64,000 nucleotides of DNA from Azospirillum sp. (GTDB taxonomy: Bacteria > Pseudomonadota > Alphaproteobacteria > Azospirillales > Azospirillaceae), in contig WGNK01000002.1 of assembly GCA_016124535.1 (NCBI GenBank), forward strand, positions 62,001 through 126,000. The letters are read 5' to 3'. Position numbers and translations under genes: made by a program. The notes below the pieces were generated by a model. That model had not been told where the DNA came from. It saw nothing but the letters and a program-made list of their open reading frames with translations, and did no database searches. Below are positions 35,737 through 46,278 of the stretch, piece after piece; position 1 is the stretch's first letter; the number at the start of each line of letters is the position of its first letter.

Positions 35737-36963
35737 TCAGATTGCCGCCGCCGCCACGGCGTCCTGCGCCTGGCGGCGGGCTTCCGCATCGATCCGCCGC
35801 ACGTCGTCCAAGTCCCGGAGCGGACACGGCGTCAACGCGGCGAGTGTGGTTTCCACCACCCTTTCGATCGCCAGGAAGCCAATTCGGCGGTCCAGAAACG
35901 CCTGGACCGCGACCTCGTTGGCGGCGTTCAAAATAGTAGGAGCGCCGCCCGCGGTTTGCAAGGCTGCGCGAGCCAGTCGCAACGCAGGGAAGCGCTCGGG
36001 GTCCGGGGCATCGAAGGTCAGTTGCCGAGACCGCACCAGATCCAACCGTTCCGCGGGCGTCGCGATCCGCTTCGGCCAGCCAAGCGCGAAGGCGATCGGC
36101 GTCCGCATATCGGGCGTACCGAGCTGGGCCAGGACCGAGCCGTCGATATACTCGACCAGGCTATGCACCACCGACTGCGGGTGGACCAGAACGTCGATCC
36201 GGTTCTCCGGCATACCGAACAGGAAATGGGCCTCGATGATCTCCAGGCCCTTGTTCATCATGGTCGCGCTGTCGACCGAGATTTTCGCGCCCATGTCCCA
36301 GGTCGGGTGCGCCACCGCCTGCTCGGGCGTCACCGAGGCCATGGCGGCGCGGTCGAAGGTGCGGAACGGCCCGCCCGACGCGGTCAGAATCAAGCGCTCG
36401 ATCGAGTCCCGGCGGTCGAAATCGAACACCTGGTAAATCGCTGAATGCTCGCTGTCGACCGGCACCAGGGTGGCGCCATGGTCGCGCACCAGGTCCATCA
36501 TCAGCGGTCCGGCACAAACCAGACACTCCTTATTGGCAAAGGCGACAATGGCGCCTCGCCGGGCCGCCGCCAGGGTCGACTCCAGTCCGGCCGCGCCGAC
36601 GATCGCCGCCATCACCCAGTCGGCCGGCAGCAGAGCCGCCTCGACCACCGCCTTGGCGCCGGCCGCGACGGCGATTCCGGTGCCGGCCAACGCGTCCTTC
36701 AGTGCGGCGTAGCAATCGGGATTTCCGATCACCGCCAGGCGCGGCCGCAGCCGCCGTGCCTGCTCGGCAAGGGCCGCGACGTTGCGCCCGCCGGTCAGCG
36801 CCTCGACCGCATAGCTCTCGGGATCGCGCGCGATCAGATCGATCGTGTTGCGGCCGACCGAGCCGGTCGACCCCAGAACCGTCACCCGCCGCGGGGCCGT
36901 CGCCGGTGCCGCACCCGGCTCGTCGAGCCGCCCCGGCGCCGGCCGTGCTTGTCCTACCACCAT
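35737..36963 (-). CDS. dxr: 1-deoxy-D-xylulose-5-phosphate reductoisomerase
   Basis: 408-aa enzyme of the non-mevalonate isoprenoid pathway (DXP to MEP, NADPH-dependent). NADPH loop [20 protein letters not shown], metal/substrate residues in [16 protein letters not shown], and [20 protein letters not shown] are all present. About 24 residues precede the core; the ATG overlaps the cdsA 3' end by 10 nt. Confidence 0.96.
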   Translation of the reverse strand: MVVGQARPAPGRLDEPGAAPATAPRRVTVLGSTGSVGRNTIDLIARDPESYAVEALTGGRNVAALAEQARRLRPRLAVIGNPDCYAALKDALAGTGIAVAAGAKAVVEAALLPADWVMAAIVGAAGLESTLAAARRGAIVAFANKECLVCAGPLMMDLVRDHGATLVPVDSEHSAIYQVFDFDRRDSIERLILTASGGPFRTFDRAAMASVTPEQAVAHPTWDMGAKISVDSATMMNKGLEIIEAHFLFGMPENRIDVLVHPQSVVHSLVEYIDGSVLAQLGTPDMRTPIAFALGWPKRIATPAERLDLVRSRQLTFDAPDPERFPALRLARAALQTAGGAPTILNAANEVAVQAFLDRRIGFLAIERVVETTLAALTPCPLRDLDDVRRIDAEARRQAQDAVAAAAI

Positions 36964-37781
36964 GCGATCGATGTCCCTACAGTCGCGTGAAACAAGGCAA
37001 ACACTGGCGACACCGCGATCAGGCCGTCGATGCGATCGAGCAAGCCGCCGTGTCCGGGGATCAGTGCCCCGCTGTCCTTGACGTTATAGCGCCGTTTGAC
37101 CGCCGATTCGAAAAGATCTCCGGCCTGTTCGGCAATCGCCAGGCCGGCTCCCAGCAGGGCTGCGAGCACCGGCCGCTGGGCGCCGGCCACAACCGCCACC
37201 ACCGCACCGGCCAGCCCGGCACAGATCATGCCGCCGATCAGGCCGGCCCAGGTCTTGCGCGGGCTGATCGAAGGTGCCAGGCGCCGGCCACCGACGGTAC
37301 TGCCGACCAGGAACGCACCGATATCGGTCGCCCACACCGTCGCCAGCAGATAGAGGATCAGGGCGAGGCCGCCGGCGGGGTCACTGCGCAGCCAGATCAT
37401 GGCGATGACGCTGCAGGCGATATAAGGTACACCAAAGGCGATCACCAAGCGGTCGCGCCCGGCCTTGCGTGCGACCCCGACAAAGGTGACCACGGTCAAC
37501 ACCCCGACCACCGCGAGCGCCGGCCAGGCCCCCCCGAGCACGACCACGGCAACCACCACGGTGACCGCACCATAGGACAGATAAAGCGGCCACGGGTCAG
37601 ATCCCGGCGCGACCATCCGGACCCATTCGCGCACGCCCAGAATCGCCGCGCCCAGCACCATCAGCTGGAACGTCCAGCCGCCCAGCCAGGTCACGACGAA
37701 GACCAGCGGCGCCAGCACCAAAGCCGACAGCGCCCGCAGCCAAAAGTTGCTCAACTTAAACTGTTCCAACCGATGCGCCAT
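36954..37781 (-). CDS. cdsA: Phosphatidate cytidylyltransferase
   Basis: 275-aa membrane enzyme that makes CDP-diacylglycerol. About seven hydrophobic segments precede the C-terminal signature ([13 protein letters not shown], then [20 protein letters not shown] and [13 protein letters not shown]), which carries the metal-binding Asp residues. The ATG at 37781 gives the family-like start [20 protein letters not shown] and overlaps uppS by 26 nt; an upstream start would add 32 unlikely residues. Confidence 0.93.
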   Translation of the reverse strand: MAHRLEQFKLSNFWLRALSALVLAPLVFVVTWLGGWTFQLMVLGAAILGVREWVRMVAPGSDPWPLYLSYGAVTVVVAVVVLGGAWPALAVVGVLTVVTFVGVARKAGRDRLVIAFGVPYIACSVIAMIWLRSDPAGGLALILYLLATVWATDIGAFLVGSTVGGRRLAPSISPRKTWAGLIGGMICAGLAGAVVAVVAGAQRPVLAALLGAGLAIAEQAGDLFESAVKRRYNVKDSGALIPGHGGLLDRIDGLIAVSPVFALFHATVGTSIAWW

Positions 37782-38493
37782 AGCGGCGCTCTCGCCGGTG
37801 GAACTCTTTGATGGCATCTTCGAGATCGCGTTTGGAGAAATCGGGCCACAGGGTATCGAGAAATACCAGTTCAGCATAGGCCGACTGCCAGAGCAGAAAA
37901 TTGCTGAGCCGCTGCTCGCCGCTGGTCCGGATCAAGAGGTCGGGGTCCGGGATATCCGCGGTATGGAGGCAGGCCGCCAGCGCCGATTCATCGATCTCCC
38001 GGGGCTCAAGCTGGCCGGCGGCGACCTGTTCGGCCAAGCGCCGCGCCGCCAGCACGAGTTCCTGCCGGGCGCCGTAGCTGAGGGCGACCACCAGGGTCAG
38101 GTTGGTATTGCCGCCGGTCACCGCCTCGGCGTTGTCGATCAGCTTGATGATGTCGGGCGCCAGACGGCTGCGGTCGCCGATCACCCGCAGGCGCACCCCG
38201 GATTTGTGCAAGTCGGCGATTTCGCTGCGCAGATAAAAACGCAGCAACTGCATCAGATCGCTGACTTCGCCATCGGGCCGCGCCCAATTCTCCGACGAGA
38301 AACTGAACAGGGTGAGATAGCCGATGCCGAGTTCGCGCGCCGCCTTTACCGTGCGCCGAACCGCTTCGACGCCCTTGCGGTGTCCGGCGGTGCGTGGCAA
38401 GCCGCGCGCCTTGGCCCAGCGGCCGTTGCCGTCCATGATGATCGCGACATGGGTCGGCACCATCCCGTCACGCCGCGCAAACCCCTCGACCAT
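37756..38493 (-). CDS. uppS: Undecaprenyl diphosphate synthase
   Basis: 245-aa cis-prenyltransferase that makes the lipid carrier for peptidoglycan and O-antigen. The catalytic loop is HVAIIMDGNGRWAKARGLPR, followed by LTLFSFSSENWARP and the C-terminal LLIRTSGEQRLSNFLLWQSA. Four nt after frr; overlaps cdsA. Confidence 0.96.
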   Translation of the reverse strand: MVEGFARRDGMVPTHVAIIMDGNGRWAKARGLPRTAGHRKGVEAVRRTVKAARELGIGYLTLFSFSSENWARPDGEVSDLMQLLRFYLRSEIADLHKSGVRLRVIGDRSRLAPDIIKLIDNAEAVTGGNTNLTLVVALSYGARQELVLAARRLAEQVAAGQLEPREIDESALAACLHTADIPDPDLLIRTSGEQRLSNFLLWQSAYAELVFLDTLWPDFSKRDLEDAIKEFHRRERRYGASVGTV

Positions 38494-38497
38494 CGGC

Positions 38498-39055
38498 TCA
38501 CACCTGCATGATCTCTTTTTCTTTGGAGGCCAGGCCTTCGTCGATTTTTTTGATGTGCTCGTCGGTCAGGGACTGGATTTTGTCCGACATGACCTTGTGT
38601 TCGTCCTGGCTGAGCGTGCCCGCCTTTTCCTGGCGCTTCAGCATGTCCATACCATCGCGGCGAACGTTGCGCACCGCGATCTTGGCCTGCTCGGCGTATT
38701 TGTGCGCGACCTTGGTCAGCTCCTGGCGGCGTTCCTGGTTGAGGTCCGGGATCGGGACCCGGATGCTCTGGCCCTCGGTTTGAGGATTGAGGCCGAGCCC
38801 GGATTCGCGGATCGCCTTATCGACCGCCTTGACCATGCCGCGGTCCCACACCTGCACCGTGATCAGGCGCGGCTCGGGCACCCCGATGGTGCCGACCTGG
38901 TTGAGCGGCATCTGATTGCCGTAGGCCTCGACCGTGATCGGCTCGAGCAGGCTGGCCGAGGCACGGCCGGTCCGCAGACCGGAAAATTCCTTGCGCAGGG
39001 CCTCGAGCGCGCCGTCCATCCGGCGCCTGATGTCGGAGAGATCGGGGTCGGCCAC
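38498..39055 (-). CDS. frr: Ribosome recycling factor
   Basis: 185-aa tRNA-mimicking protein that splits post-termination ribosomes with EF-G. The three-helix bundle with short hinge domain is recognisable ([60 protein letters not shown]). Length is exactly typical. One nt separates it from pyrH. Confidence 0.97.
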   Translation of the reverse strand: MADPDLSDIRRRMDGALEALRKEFSGLRTGRASASLLEPITVEAYGNQMPLNQVGTIGVPEPRLITVQVWDRGMVKAVDKAIRESGLGLNPQTEGQSIRVPIPDLNQERRQELTKVAHKYAEQAKIAVRNVRRDGMDMLKRQEKAGTLSQDEHKVMSDKIQSLTDEHIKKIDEGLASKEKEIMQV

Positions 39056-39056
39056 C

Positions 39057-39836
39057 TTATCCTTCCTCCTTGATGATCGTGAATCTGCCGCGCCCGGCCA
39101 TCACCTCGGCGAAAGCGCCGGCGGTATGGATCGAAAAGACCAGGATCGGAATTCGGTTCTCCCGCGCCAGCGAAATCGCCGAAGCGTCCATCACCTGCAG
39201 ATCGCGCGACAAAACTTCCAGATAGGTCAGTTGGGTATAGCGCTCGGCAGAGACCACCTTGTTCGGATCGGCAGAATACACGCCATCGACCTTGGTGCCC
39301 TTGAGCAAGGCGTCGCAGCCCATTTCCGAGGCCCGAAGTGCGGCCGCGGTATCGGTGGTGAAGAAGGGGTTGCCGCTGCCGGCGGCAAAAATCACCACCC
39401 GCCCCTTCTCCATATGGCGGACCGCGCGGCGGCGGATATAGGGCTCGCACACCGAAGCCATCGGGATCGCCGACTGGACCCGGGTCTGAACGCCGATCCG
39501 CTCCAGGGCGCTCTGCATCGACAGCGAATTCATCACCGTCGCCAGCATGCCCATGTAATCGGCGGTGGCGCGCTCCATCCCGCGCGCCGCCGCCGAGACA
39601 CCGCGGAAAATGTTGCCGCCGCCGATCACCAGGCAGACCTGGACGCCGAGGGCTGTGACCGCCCGCACTTCGCGGGCGACCCGATCGACGGTTTCCGGGT
39701 CGAGCCCGTACTCCCGCCCGCCCATCAGCGCCTCACCCGAGACCTTGAGCAGAACGCGCCGGTAGCGCGCGGTCTCGGTCGCGGGCTCCGGTGCTGTCTC
39801 GGGCTGATCCTCGGCCATCGGCGCGGCCCCGGTCAC
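39057..39836 (-). CDS. pyrH: UMP kinase
   Basis: 259-aa amino-acid-kinase-fold enzyme (UMP to UDP). Visible: [53 protein letters not shown] and [16 protein letters not shown]. The GTG at 39836 overlaps the tsf stop (GTGA); an ATG at 39818 is an alternative and would remove a few of the extra N-terminal residues. Confidence 0.96.
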   Translation of the reverse strand: MTGAAPMAEDQPETAPEPATETARYRRVLLKVSGEALMGGREYGLDPETVDRVAREVRAVTALGVQVCLVIGGGNIFRGVSAAARGMERATADYMGMLATVMNSLSMQSALERIGVQTRVQSAIPMASVCEPYIRRRAVRHMEKGRVVIFAAGSGNPFFTTDTAAALRASEMGCDALLKGTKVDGVYSADPNKVVSAERYTQLTYLEVLSRDLQVMDASAISLARENRIPILVFSIHTAGAFAEVMAGRGRFTIIKEEG

Positions 39837-40786
39837 GATCCGGCCGGCGACGGCTGGCCGGCAACCGCCGCGACCTCGGAGGCGAAGTCATTCGACCCCT
39901 TGTCGATCCCCTCGCCCAGCGCGAAACGGACGAAGCCGGTCACCTTGATCGGGGCGCCGATCTCCTTGGCCGCGGCCTCGACCACCTTGGCGACCTTGGA
40001 TTCGCCATCGATCACGAAGGTCTGTTCGAGCAGCACCACGTCCTCGTAGTATTTGCGCAGCCGGCCCTCGACCATCTTGGCGATCACCGCTTCGGGCTTG
40101 CCGCTGGCCCGCGCCTGATCACTCAGAATGTCGCGCTCGCGCGCCAGCTTTTCCGGATCGATTTCGGTGATATCGACCGCGTCGGGCCGCGCCGCCGCGA
40201 TGTGCATCGCCAGTTGCTTGCCGAGTTCGGCCAGCCGCGGGTGGTGGCTGGGCGAGTCCAGCGCGACCAGCACGCCGATTTTGCCCAAATTGGGGGCCAG
40301 AGCGCTGTGCACGTAGCTGGCGACGACGCCGTGATCGACCGCGAGCCGCGCCGAACGGCGCAGGCTCATATTCTCGCCGATGGTGGCGACCAAGTGGGTC
40401 AACACTTCCGCCGCGGTCTGACCGGTGCCGGGGTAGCTCGCGGCGCGCAGCGCATCGACGTCGCCCGAGCCGGCCAGCGCCAACTCTGCCAGGGTGAGTG
40501 CGGTCGCCTGGAACCGATCGTTGCGCGCAACGAAATCGGTCTCGGAATTGAGTTCGATCACCGCGCCTGCCGCGGCGTGGCCGCCGCTGGTCGCGACCGC
40601 AACCAGCCCCTCGGCAGCAACCCGGCCGGCCTTCTTGGCCGCCGCCGCCAACCCCTTCTTGCGCAACCAGTCGACCGCTGCCTCGATGTCGCCGGCGGTT
40701 TCGCCCAGCGCCTTCTTGCAATCCATCATGCCGACGCCGGTCTTCTCGCGCAGTTCCTTGACCAACGACGCGGTAATCTCAGCCAT
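39833..40786 (-). CDS. tsf: Elongation factor Ts
   Basis: 317-aa nucleotide-exchange factor for EF-Tu. UBA-like N-terminus [20 protein letters not shown], then [20 protein letters not shown] and the [10 protein letters not shown] motif are diagnostic. The ATG at 40786 is the family start; a much longer in-frame extension upstream is Arg/Gly-rich and not coding. The rpsB stop lies 134 nt upstream. Confidence 0.97.
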   Translation of the reverse strand: MAEITASLVKELREKTGVGMMDCKKALGETAGDIEAAVDWLRKKGLAAAAKKAGRVAAEGLVAVATSGGHAAAGAVIELNSETDFVARNDRFQATALTLAELALAGSGDVDALRAASYPGTGQTAAEVLTHLVATIGENMSLRRSARLAVDHGVVASYVHSALAPNLGKIGVLVALDSPSHHPRLAELGKQLAMHIAAARPDAVDITEIDPEKLARERDILSDQARASGKPEAVIAKMVEGRLRKYYEDVVLLEQTFVIDGESKVAKVVEAAAKEIGAPIKVTGFVRFALGEGIDKGSNDFASEVAAVAGQPSPAGS

Positions 40787-40920
40787 CTTCGACCTCTTCG
40801 ATTCGTTCGCCCCAGGAGGGACGCCAGGGATCACCCCGCCGTCGCCTCGGGTCTTGCTCTTCATGAATGTCCATCGGCACCGACCGGCGCCATCCGGGCG
40901 CCGGTGGTCCGTCGGCAATC

Positions 40921-41709
40921 TCAGGCGTGCGCTGCGGGGGCCTCGGCGGCCGGGACCGGCATCGCGATCGGCTCTTCCGCTGCGTCGTCGCTCGCCCCGA
41001 CATCGATCCCGGCCGCAACCATTTCGGCCTGCAGGCCGTCGAGCACCGCACCGCAGACCAACTCGCAATACAGGTCGATCGCGCGCAAGGCATCGTCATT
41101 GCCCGGAATCGGGAAGGCGATACCGTCAGGGTCGGAGTTGCTGTCGATCACCGCCACCACCGGAATGCCCAGCTTATTGGCTTCCTTGACCGCGATCGCT
41201 TCCTTGTTGGTATCGATGATGAACAGGATGTCGGGCAGGCCGCCCATCTCCTTGATACCGCCCAGCGCCCGTTCCAGCTTGTCGCGCTCGCGGGTCAGCT
41301 GGAGGATTTCCTTCTTGGTCAGGCCCAGGCTCTGCTCGGCCAGCTTCTCTTCCATCTCGCGCAGCCGCTTGATCGACTGCGAGATCGTCTTCCAATTGGT
41401 CAGCATGCCGCCGAGCCAGCGATGGTTGACGAAATACTGGCCGCACCGGCTGGCGCCATCGGCGACCCGCTCCTGCGCCTGGCGCTTGGTTCCGACGAAC
41501 AGCACCCGGCCACCGCCGGCGACCACGTCGCGCACCGCGGTCATCGCCCGATGCAGCATCGGCACCGACTGTTCGAGATCGATAATATGCACCCCGTTGC
41601 GCACCCCGAACAGATAGGGGCTCATCTTCGGGTTCCAGCGCCGGGTGTGGTGGCCGAAGTGGACGCCGGCCTCGAGCAGGCGGCGCATGGTGAAAATCGG
41701 CATGGTCAT
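40921..41709 (-). CDS. rpsB: 30S ribosomal protein S2
   Basis: 262 aa. Starts [20 protein letters not shown], with AAGGA 8 nt upstream of the ATG at 41709. Further signature segments are [40 protein letters not shown] and IFIIDTN-like [15 protein letters not shown]. The C-terminal ~30 residues are an Ala/Pro/acidic tail common in alphaproteobacteria. First gene of the long minus-strand block. Confidence 0.97.
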   Translation of the reverse strand: MTMPIFTMRRLLEAGVHFGHHTRRWNPKMSPYLFGVRNGVHIIDLEQSVPMLHRAMTAVRDVVAGGGRVLFVGTKRQAQERVADGASRCGQYFVNHRWLGGMLTNWKTISQSIKRLREMEEKLAEQSLGLTKKEILQLTRERDKLERALGGIKEMGGLPDILFIIDTNKEAIAVKEANKLGIPVVAVIDSNSDPDGIAFPIPGNDDALRAIDLYCELVCGAVLDGLQAEMVAAGIDVGASDDAAEEPIAMPVPAAEAPAAHA

Positions 41710-41851
41710 GACGGGTGTCCTTGGTTTTTTCCGGTTGGCCGCCGCGGGGATGATTCCTGACGCCGGGTAAGGGCGCCTTGAACACCGGATCGGGCCTCGG
41801 GCAGACGAGCCTGTCGGTCCGCGACCCCGCGTGAGGGTTGACGATGCCTCC

Positions 41852-41880
41852 TTGATAGCTTTTGCCCACGGCTTTGGCAA
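41852..41880 (-). promoter_or_regulatory. rpsB: Candidate sigma-70 promoter of rpsB-tsf
   Basis: Minus-strand TTGCCA (5/6 of consensus) and TATCAA (4/6) are separated by exactly 17 nt, about 142 nt before the rpsB ATG. This leaves room for a leader where S2 autoregulation could act, as known for other rpsB operons. Confidence 0.5.
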
Positions 41881-41942
41881 GATTTCTCACCCGGTCGCGC
41901 CGGGGAATCTGGCGCGCCGGGAAGAGCGGCCCCCCCTGGGGC

Positions 41943-44225
41943 TCAACCGGCCCGTTCGGCCGGCGTGACGAAGCTGTCGATCACCTTCTTGGTGCCGGCG
42001 TGGTCGAACGCGATCTCCAGCTTGTCCTGGTCGACCGCAAGCACGGTGCCGGTGCCGAATTTCTGGTGGAACACCCGGGCGCCCGGTCGGTAGGCCGTCG
42101 CCGGGCGCGGGCGTGGGGCGACTTCCCAGGCGGCACCTTCGATGGTGCGCGGCGGCTGGCGCGGCGGGCGGGCCGCGGGGAAACCGACGAAGGGTGCCGG
42201 AGGCTCGCGGAAGCCGGCGCCGACGGAAAACCCGGCCGCTGGCGCGTCGTCGATATGGTCGGCAGGCAATTCGCCGAGGAAGCGGGACGGAATTGCGTCC
42301 ATCCAATTGCCGAAAATGCGCCGCCGGGAGGCATGGCAGACGGTGGCGGATTTGCGCGCACGGGTCAGCCCGACATAGGCCAGCCGGCGTTCCTCTTCGA
42401 GCCCGGCGATGCCGGTGTCCTCCAGCGCACGCTGGTTGGGGAACAGCCCCTCCTCCCAGCCGGGCAGGAAGACATGGTCGAACTCCAGCCCCTTGGCGCC
42501 GTGCAGGGTCATCACGCTGACCATGTCACCGTCGGGCTTCTCGGCGGTGTCCATCACCAGGGCGACGTGTTCGAGGAACCCCTGGAGATTCTCGAACTCG
42601 GCCATCGCGGTGACCAGTTCCTTGAGGTTCTCCAGCCGGCCCGGCGCTTCCGGGCTCTTGTCGTCCTGCCACATCCTGGTATAGCCGGATTCGTCGAGCA
42701 CCAGCCGGACCAGCTCGGTCTGGGGCAGAGTCGGCGCCAGTGCGCGCCAGCGGGCAAAATCCTCCATCAGGCCGCGCATGGTGCGGCGCAGCTTCGGCTT
42801 GAGCTCGTCGGTCTCGGTCAGCCGCCACGCCGCCTCGGCCTGACCGATGCCCTGGGCGCGCGCGACCTGGTTGATCATCTGCAGCGCCGCCGGGCCGATG
42901 CCGCGCTTGGGCAGATTGACGATACGCTCGAATGCCAGGTCGTCGTCGGGCTGCACGATCACCCGGAGATAGGCGATGGCATCGCGGATTTCCTGGCGCT
43001 CGTAAAAGCGCAGACCGCCGACCACCCGGTAGGGCAGTCCCAGCGTCAGGAAACGGTCCTCGAACTCGCGGGTTTGGAACCCGGCGCGAACCAGGATAGC
43101 GATCTGGCGCAGCGGCACCCTGGCGCGCTGCAGCGCCTCGATCTCGTCGCCGATCCAGCGCGCTTCCTCGTCGGCGTCCCAATGGCCGCGGACCCGGACC
43201 TGTTCGCCGTCGCCGGCCCCGGTCCACAGCGTCTTGCCGAGCCGGCCCTTGTTGTGCGCGATCAGCCCCGAGGCCGAGGCCAGAATATGGCCGGTCGAGC
43301 GGTAATTCTGCTCCAGCCGGATGATCCTGGCGCCGGGGAAATCATGTTCGAAGCGCAGGATGTTGCCGATCTCGGCGCCGCGCCAGCCATAGATCGACTG
43401 GTCCTCGTCGCCGACACAGCAAAGATTGCGGTGGCCCTGGGCGAGCAGGCGCAGCCACAGATATTGCGCCACGTTGGTGTCCTGGTATTCGTCGACCAGG
43501 ATGTAGCGGAACCGCCGGTGGTACTCGCCGAGGATATCGGCATGCCCTTGAAACAGCACCAGATTGTGCAACAGCAGATCGCCGAAATCGCAGGCGTTGA
43601 GCGTTTTCAGGCGTTCCTGATAGGCGGCATAGAGTGCTACCACCCGGCCGCCGGCGACGGTACCGCCGTCTTTGGCTTCGAGTTTGTCGGGGGTCAGGCC
43701 GCGATCCTTCCAGCGCTCGATCACCCCCAGCACCATCCGCGCCGGCCATTTCTTCGAGTCGACGTTCTCGGCTTCCAGCAATTGCTTGATCAGCCGCAGC
43801 TGGTCATCGGTGTCGAGGATCGAGAAGTTGGATTTCAGCCCGACCAGCTCGGCGTGGCGGCGCAGGATGCGAGCGGCCAGGGCATGGAAGGTGCCGAGCC
43901 ACCAGCCCTCGGCCGGCGTGCCGACCAGCGCCGCCACCCGATCGCGCATCTCACGCGCCGCCTTGTTGGTGAAGGTGACCGCCAGCAACTGCCACGGGCT
44001 GGCCCGTCTGGTCACCAGCAGATGGGCCAGCCGGGTGGTCAACACCCGCGTCTTGCCGGTCCCCGCCCCCGCCAGCACCAGCACCGGCCCGTCCTGGGCC
44101 TCCACCGCCTCGCGCTGGATCGGGTTCAACCCGTCCAGATAGGCCGGCGGCGCCAGCGGAACCCCGGCGCGCAGCGGCTGCGGTGCGGGTTCATAGGAGT
44201 CTTCGAAGGCAAACGGATCGGACAT
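41943..44225 (-). CDS. uvrD: UvrD/PcrA-type DNA helicase II
   Basis: 760-aa superfamily 1A 3'-5' helicase used in nucleotide-excision and mismatch repair. Walker A LVLAGAGTGKTRVLTTRLAH, motif II LVDEYQDTN, motif III GDEDQSIYGWRGAE, motif V VMTLHGAKGLEFDHVFLPGW and motif VI YVGLTRARK are complete. A C-terminal Tudor-like segment (GARVFHQKFGTGTVLAVDQD) is typical. The ATG at 44225 (MSDPFAFED) was chosen over a long non-coding N-terminal extension. Confidence 0.96.
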   Translation of the reverse strand: MSDPFAFEDSYEPAPQPLRAGVPLAPPAYLDGLNPIQREAVEAQDGPVLVLAGAGTGKTRVLTTRLAHLLVTRRASPWQLLAVTFTNKAAREMRDRVAALVGTPAEGWWLGTFHALAARILRRHAELVGLKSNFSILDTDDQLRLIKQLLEAENVDSKKWPARMVLGVIERWKDRGLTPDKLEAKDGGTVAGGRVVALYAAYQERLKTLNACDFGDLLLHNLVLFQGHADILGEYHRRFRYILVDEYQDTNVAQYLWLRLLAQGHRNLCCVGDEDQSIYGWRGAEIGNILRFEHDFPGARIIRLEQNYRSTGHILASASGLIAHNKGRLGKTLWTGAGDGEQVRVRGHWDADEEARWIGDEIEALQRARVPLRQIAILVRAGFQTREFEDRFLTLGLPYRVVGGLRFYERQEIRDAIAYLRVIVQPDDDLAFERIVNLPKRGIGPAALQMINQVARAQGIGQAEAAWRLTETDELKPKLRRTMRGLMEDFARWRALAPTLPQTELVRLVLDESGYTRMWQDDKSPEAPGRLENLKELVTAMAEFENLQGFLEHVALVMDTAEKPDGDMVSVMTLHGAKGLEFDHVFLPGWEEGLFPNQRALEDTGIAGLEEERRLAYVGLTRARKSATVCHASRRRIFGNWMDAIPSRFLGELPADHIDDAPAAGFSVGAGFREPPAPFVGFPAARPPRQPPRTIEGAAWEVAPRPRPATAYRPGARVFHQKFGTGTVLAVDQDKLEIAFDHAGTKKVIDSFVTPAERAG

Positions 44226-44416
44226 GGCCCGGCGGTTATAGCACGGCACTGCCGCAGGCGAAGCCGCTAAGCAGGGCGCGGAGCACCTCCGCCTCGCGGT
44301 GTCCAACAGCCGCCGGGCTCTGGTCGGGGGTGTCGGAGACAGGGTCGCCTGAGGGGCAGGCCAGCCCAGAAACCGGCACAGAAATCCACCGGGTGCTGCT
44401 TCGTTCCGGTTGACAG

Positions 44417-44432
44417 TGGCAAAGTGGTTGCG
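44417..44432 (+). promoter_or_regulatory. Sigma-54-like promoter upstream of the M23 peptidase
   Basis: TGGCAAAGTGGTTGCG matches the -24/-12 pattern (TGGCA...TTGC) with the required 10 nt between GG and GC, 86 nt upstream of the GTG start. A TTGACA also overlaps here without a good -10 partner. The 292-nt gap before the gene holds nothing else recognisable. Confidence 0.35.
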
Positions 44433-44517
44433 GGAAGTTTGGCAGTCGCTGCGACGCAACGCCGCAGTGGTGCCGCACAGGTGGCGCCATCGCGCGGCGC
44501 GTTGATCGGAGGGAACG

Positions 44518-45909
44518 GTGCGGGTTACCCAAGGGGTTGTATTTCTAGTTGGATTTCTGGCGGTAGCCAGGCCGGATCTATCACCGGCGGTAGCAGGTCT
44601 GACAATAAATACCCAACCGGGGGAGAGCCCGCCGAGCGCAGCCCAAACGGCAGAAACCCAGCCCGCCGATGTTCTGCCCGCCGATGTTCTGCCCGCCGAT
44701 GTTCTGCCCGCCGATGTCCAACTGTCTCCTGGGGACGGCGGCACCGAGCCGGCGGCGCCCAACGACGAGTGGCATCTCTCGCTCGACGCCGGCCGCGGCG
44801 ACACCCTGTTCGACCTGCTGCTCGACAACCAGGTGGCGCGCGCCGAGGCCGATGCGGCGATTCAGGCGCTGCGCCCGGTGTTCGACCCGCGCAAACTCAG
44901 GATCGGCCAGTCGATCGACCTGACCTTCCAGCGCCGTGACGGCGCGGTCCACCTCGGCCATCTGGCGCTGTCGCCCGACCCGGTGCATCATGTCCGGCTG
45001 GACGCCCAGGTCGATACCGGCTTCCGCGTCAGCCAGGAGACCAAATCGGTCGAGCGGCATCTGGCTGCAGCCCATGCCGTGATCGCGTCCAGCCAGTACG
45101 AAGCCGGCGTCAAAGCCGGGGTGCCGATCCCGATCCTGCTGTCGGTGATCAAGGTCTATTCCCACGATGTGGATTTTCAGCGCGATTTCCAGGAGGGCGA
45201 CCGCTTCGAGGTGCTATACGAGCGCTTCGTCACCGGCGACGGCGTCGCGGTCCGCACCGGCGATCTGCTGTTTGCCAGGCTGGTCTTGAGTGGGCGCGAC
45301 CTGCCGATCTATCGGTTCCAGACCGCCGACGGCCGGGTCGACTATTATGACCGTGAGGGTCAAAGCGTGCGCCGGGCCTTGTTGCGTACGCCACTCGACG
45401 GCGCGCGCATCACCTCGGGTTTCGGCCAACGTCGCCACCCGATCCTGGGCTACAGCAAGATGCATCAGGGGGTTGATTTCGGCGCCCCCAGCGGCACGCC
45501 GATTTATGCCGCCGGCGCCGGCATGATCGAGGAGGCCAGGCGGCGCAACGGCTACGGCAACTACCTGCGCATCCGCCACAATACCGAGATCGCCACCGCC
45601 TATGCCCATCTCAGCCGCTTCGGCAGCGGCGCCCGCCGCGGCGCCCGCGTCGATCAGGGGGATCTCATCGGCTATGTCGGCGCCACCGGTCGCGCCACCG
45701 GCCCCCACCTCCACTACGAGGTGCTGCGCGCGGGCCGCCAGGTCAATCCGCTCAGCGTCGACACGCCGGTCGGCCGCCGGCTCAAGGGGCGGGAACTCAA
45801 TGAATTCCAGCAGGCGGTTGCCAGCGCCGACCGCGCCTTTCAGGCCGCCTTGGGCAACGATCAGGTCGCCGACCTCCCCGCCACCTGCACCCAGCCCGGC
45901 CGCTGCTGA
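44518..45909 (+). CDS. M23 family metallopeptidase (LytM-type, murein hydrolase-like)
   Basis: 463 aa. GTG start with GGAGGGA 4 nt upstream. Signal peptide or anchor (VFLVGFLAVARPDLSPAVAG), then a variable repeat ADVLP x4, an OapA/LysM-like region (DTLFDLLLDNQVARAEADAA, RKLRIGQSIDLTFQRRDG) and a C-terminal LytM domain. Zinc motifs are H-x-x-x-D in KMHQGVDFGAPSGTPIYAAG and HxH in GPHLHYEVLRAGRQVNPLS. The domain order resembles MepM/YebA endopeptidases acting on peptidoglycan cross-links. All catalytic residues seem present. Confidence 0.92.
   Translation: MRVTQGVVFLVGFLAVARPDLSPAVAGLTINTQPGESPPSAAQTAETQPADVLPADVLPADVLPADVQLSPGDGGTEPAAPNDEWHLSLDAGRGDTLFDLLLDNQVARAEADAAIQALRPVFDPRKLRIGQSIDLTFQRRDGAVHLGHLALSPDPVHHVRLDAQVDTGFRVSQETKSVERHLAAAHAVIASSQYEAGVKAGVPIPILLSVIKVYSHDVDFQRDFQEGDRFEVLYERFVTGDGVAVRTGDLLFARLVLSGRDLPIYRFQTADGRVDYYDREGQSVRRALLRTPLDGARITSGFGQRRHPILGYSKMHQGVDFGAPSGTPIYAAGAGMIEEARRRNGYGNYLRIRHNTEIATAYAHLSRFGSGARRGARVDQGDLIGYVGATGRATGPHLHYEVLRAGRQVNPLSVDTPVGRRLKGRELNEFQQAVASADRAFQAALGNDQVADLPATCTQPGRC
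44661..44720. repeat. 15-bp tandem repeat inside the M23 gene
   Basis: Three exact copies of GCCCGCCGATGTTCT and a fourth with its last three bases changed. They encode the ADVLP repeats just after the signal region, a likely flexible stalk. In-frame unit length means slippage would change linker length without a frameshift. Confidence 0.9.
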
Positions 45910-45958
45910 GCGGCGATGCCGACCGCCCGAAACCCCGGTTGGCGCGCCGCCGGGCGGC

Positions 45959-46150
45959 TCAGGTGCCGCGCAGCACCTTGCGGATCGCCTCGGCCATCAG
46001 CCGGATGACCTCGTCATCCTGGTCGAGCCGGACCAGCGCACCGCGAAAGCTCTGGACGCCGGCGCTGCGACGCGCGGTCTCGACTTCCTGACGCCGGGAG
46101 CCCGGCGTCATTCCGGCCGGTTGATCCTTGCCACCGTCGTTTTTCATCAT
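45959..46150 (-). CDS. Small hypothetical protein (63 aa)
   Basis: Minus-strand frame between the M23 gene and addA. The ATG at 46150 follows AAGGA by 9 nt. The sequence is hydrophilic at first (MMKNDGGKDQPAGMTPGSRR) and ends in an amphipathic helix (DDEVIRLMAEAIRKVLRGT). No known family. It ends 50 nt from the convergent M23 stop. Moderately convincing because of the SD and the protein-like C-terminus; expression evidence would decide. Confidence 0.45.
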   Translation of the reverse strand: MMKNDGGKDQPAGMTPGSRRQEVETARRSAGVQSFRGALVRLDQDDEVIRLMAEAIRKVLRGT

Positions 46151-46278
46151 CCCACGCAATCCTTGTCTATATTTATGTTCTTATCGGCACCTGTGGCCTT
46201 ATCAGTTTTGGCCGGCATTCTGCCGGTTCGTGGTCTAAATTACTCCAGTTTGCTTAAAAGTTGGAAGGAATTCCCAGC

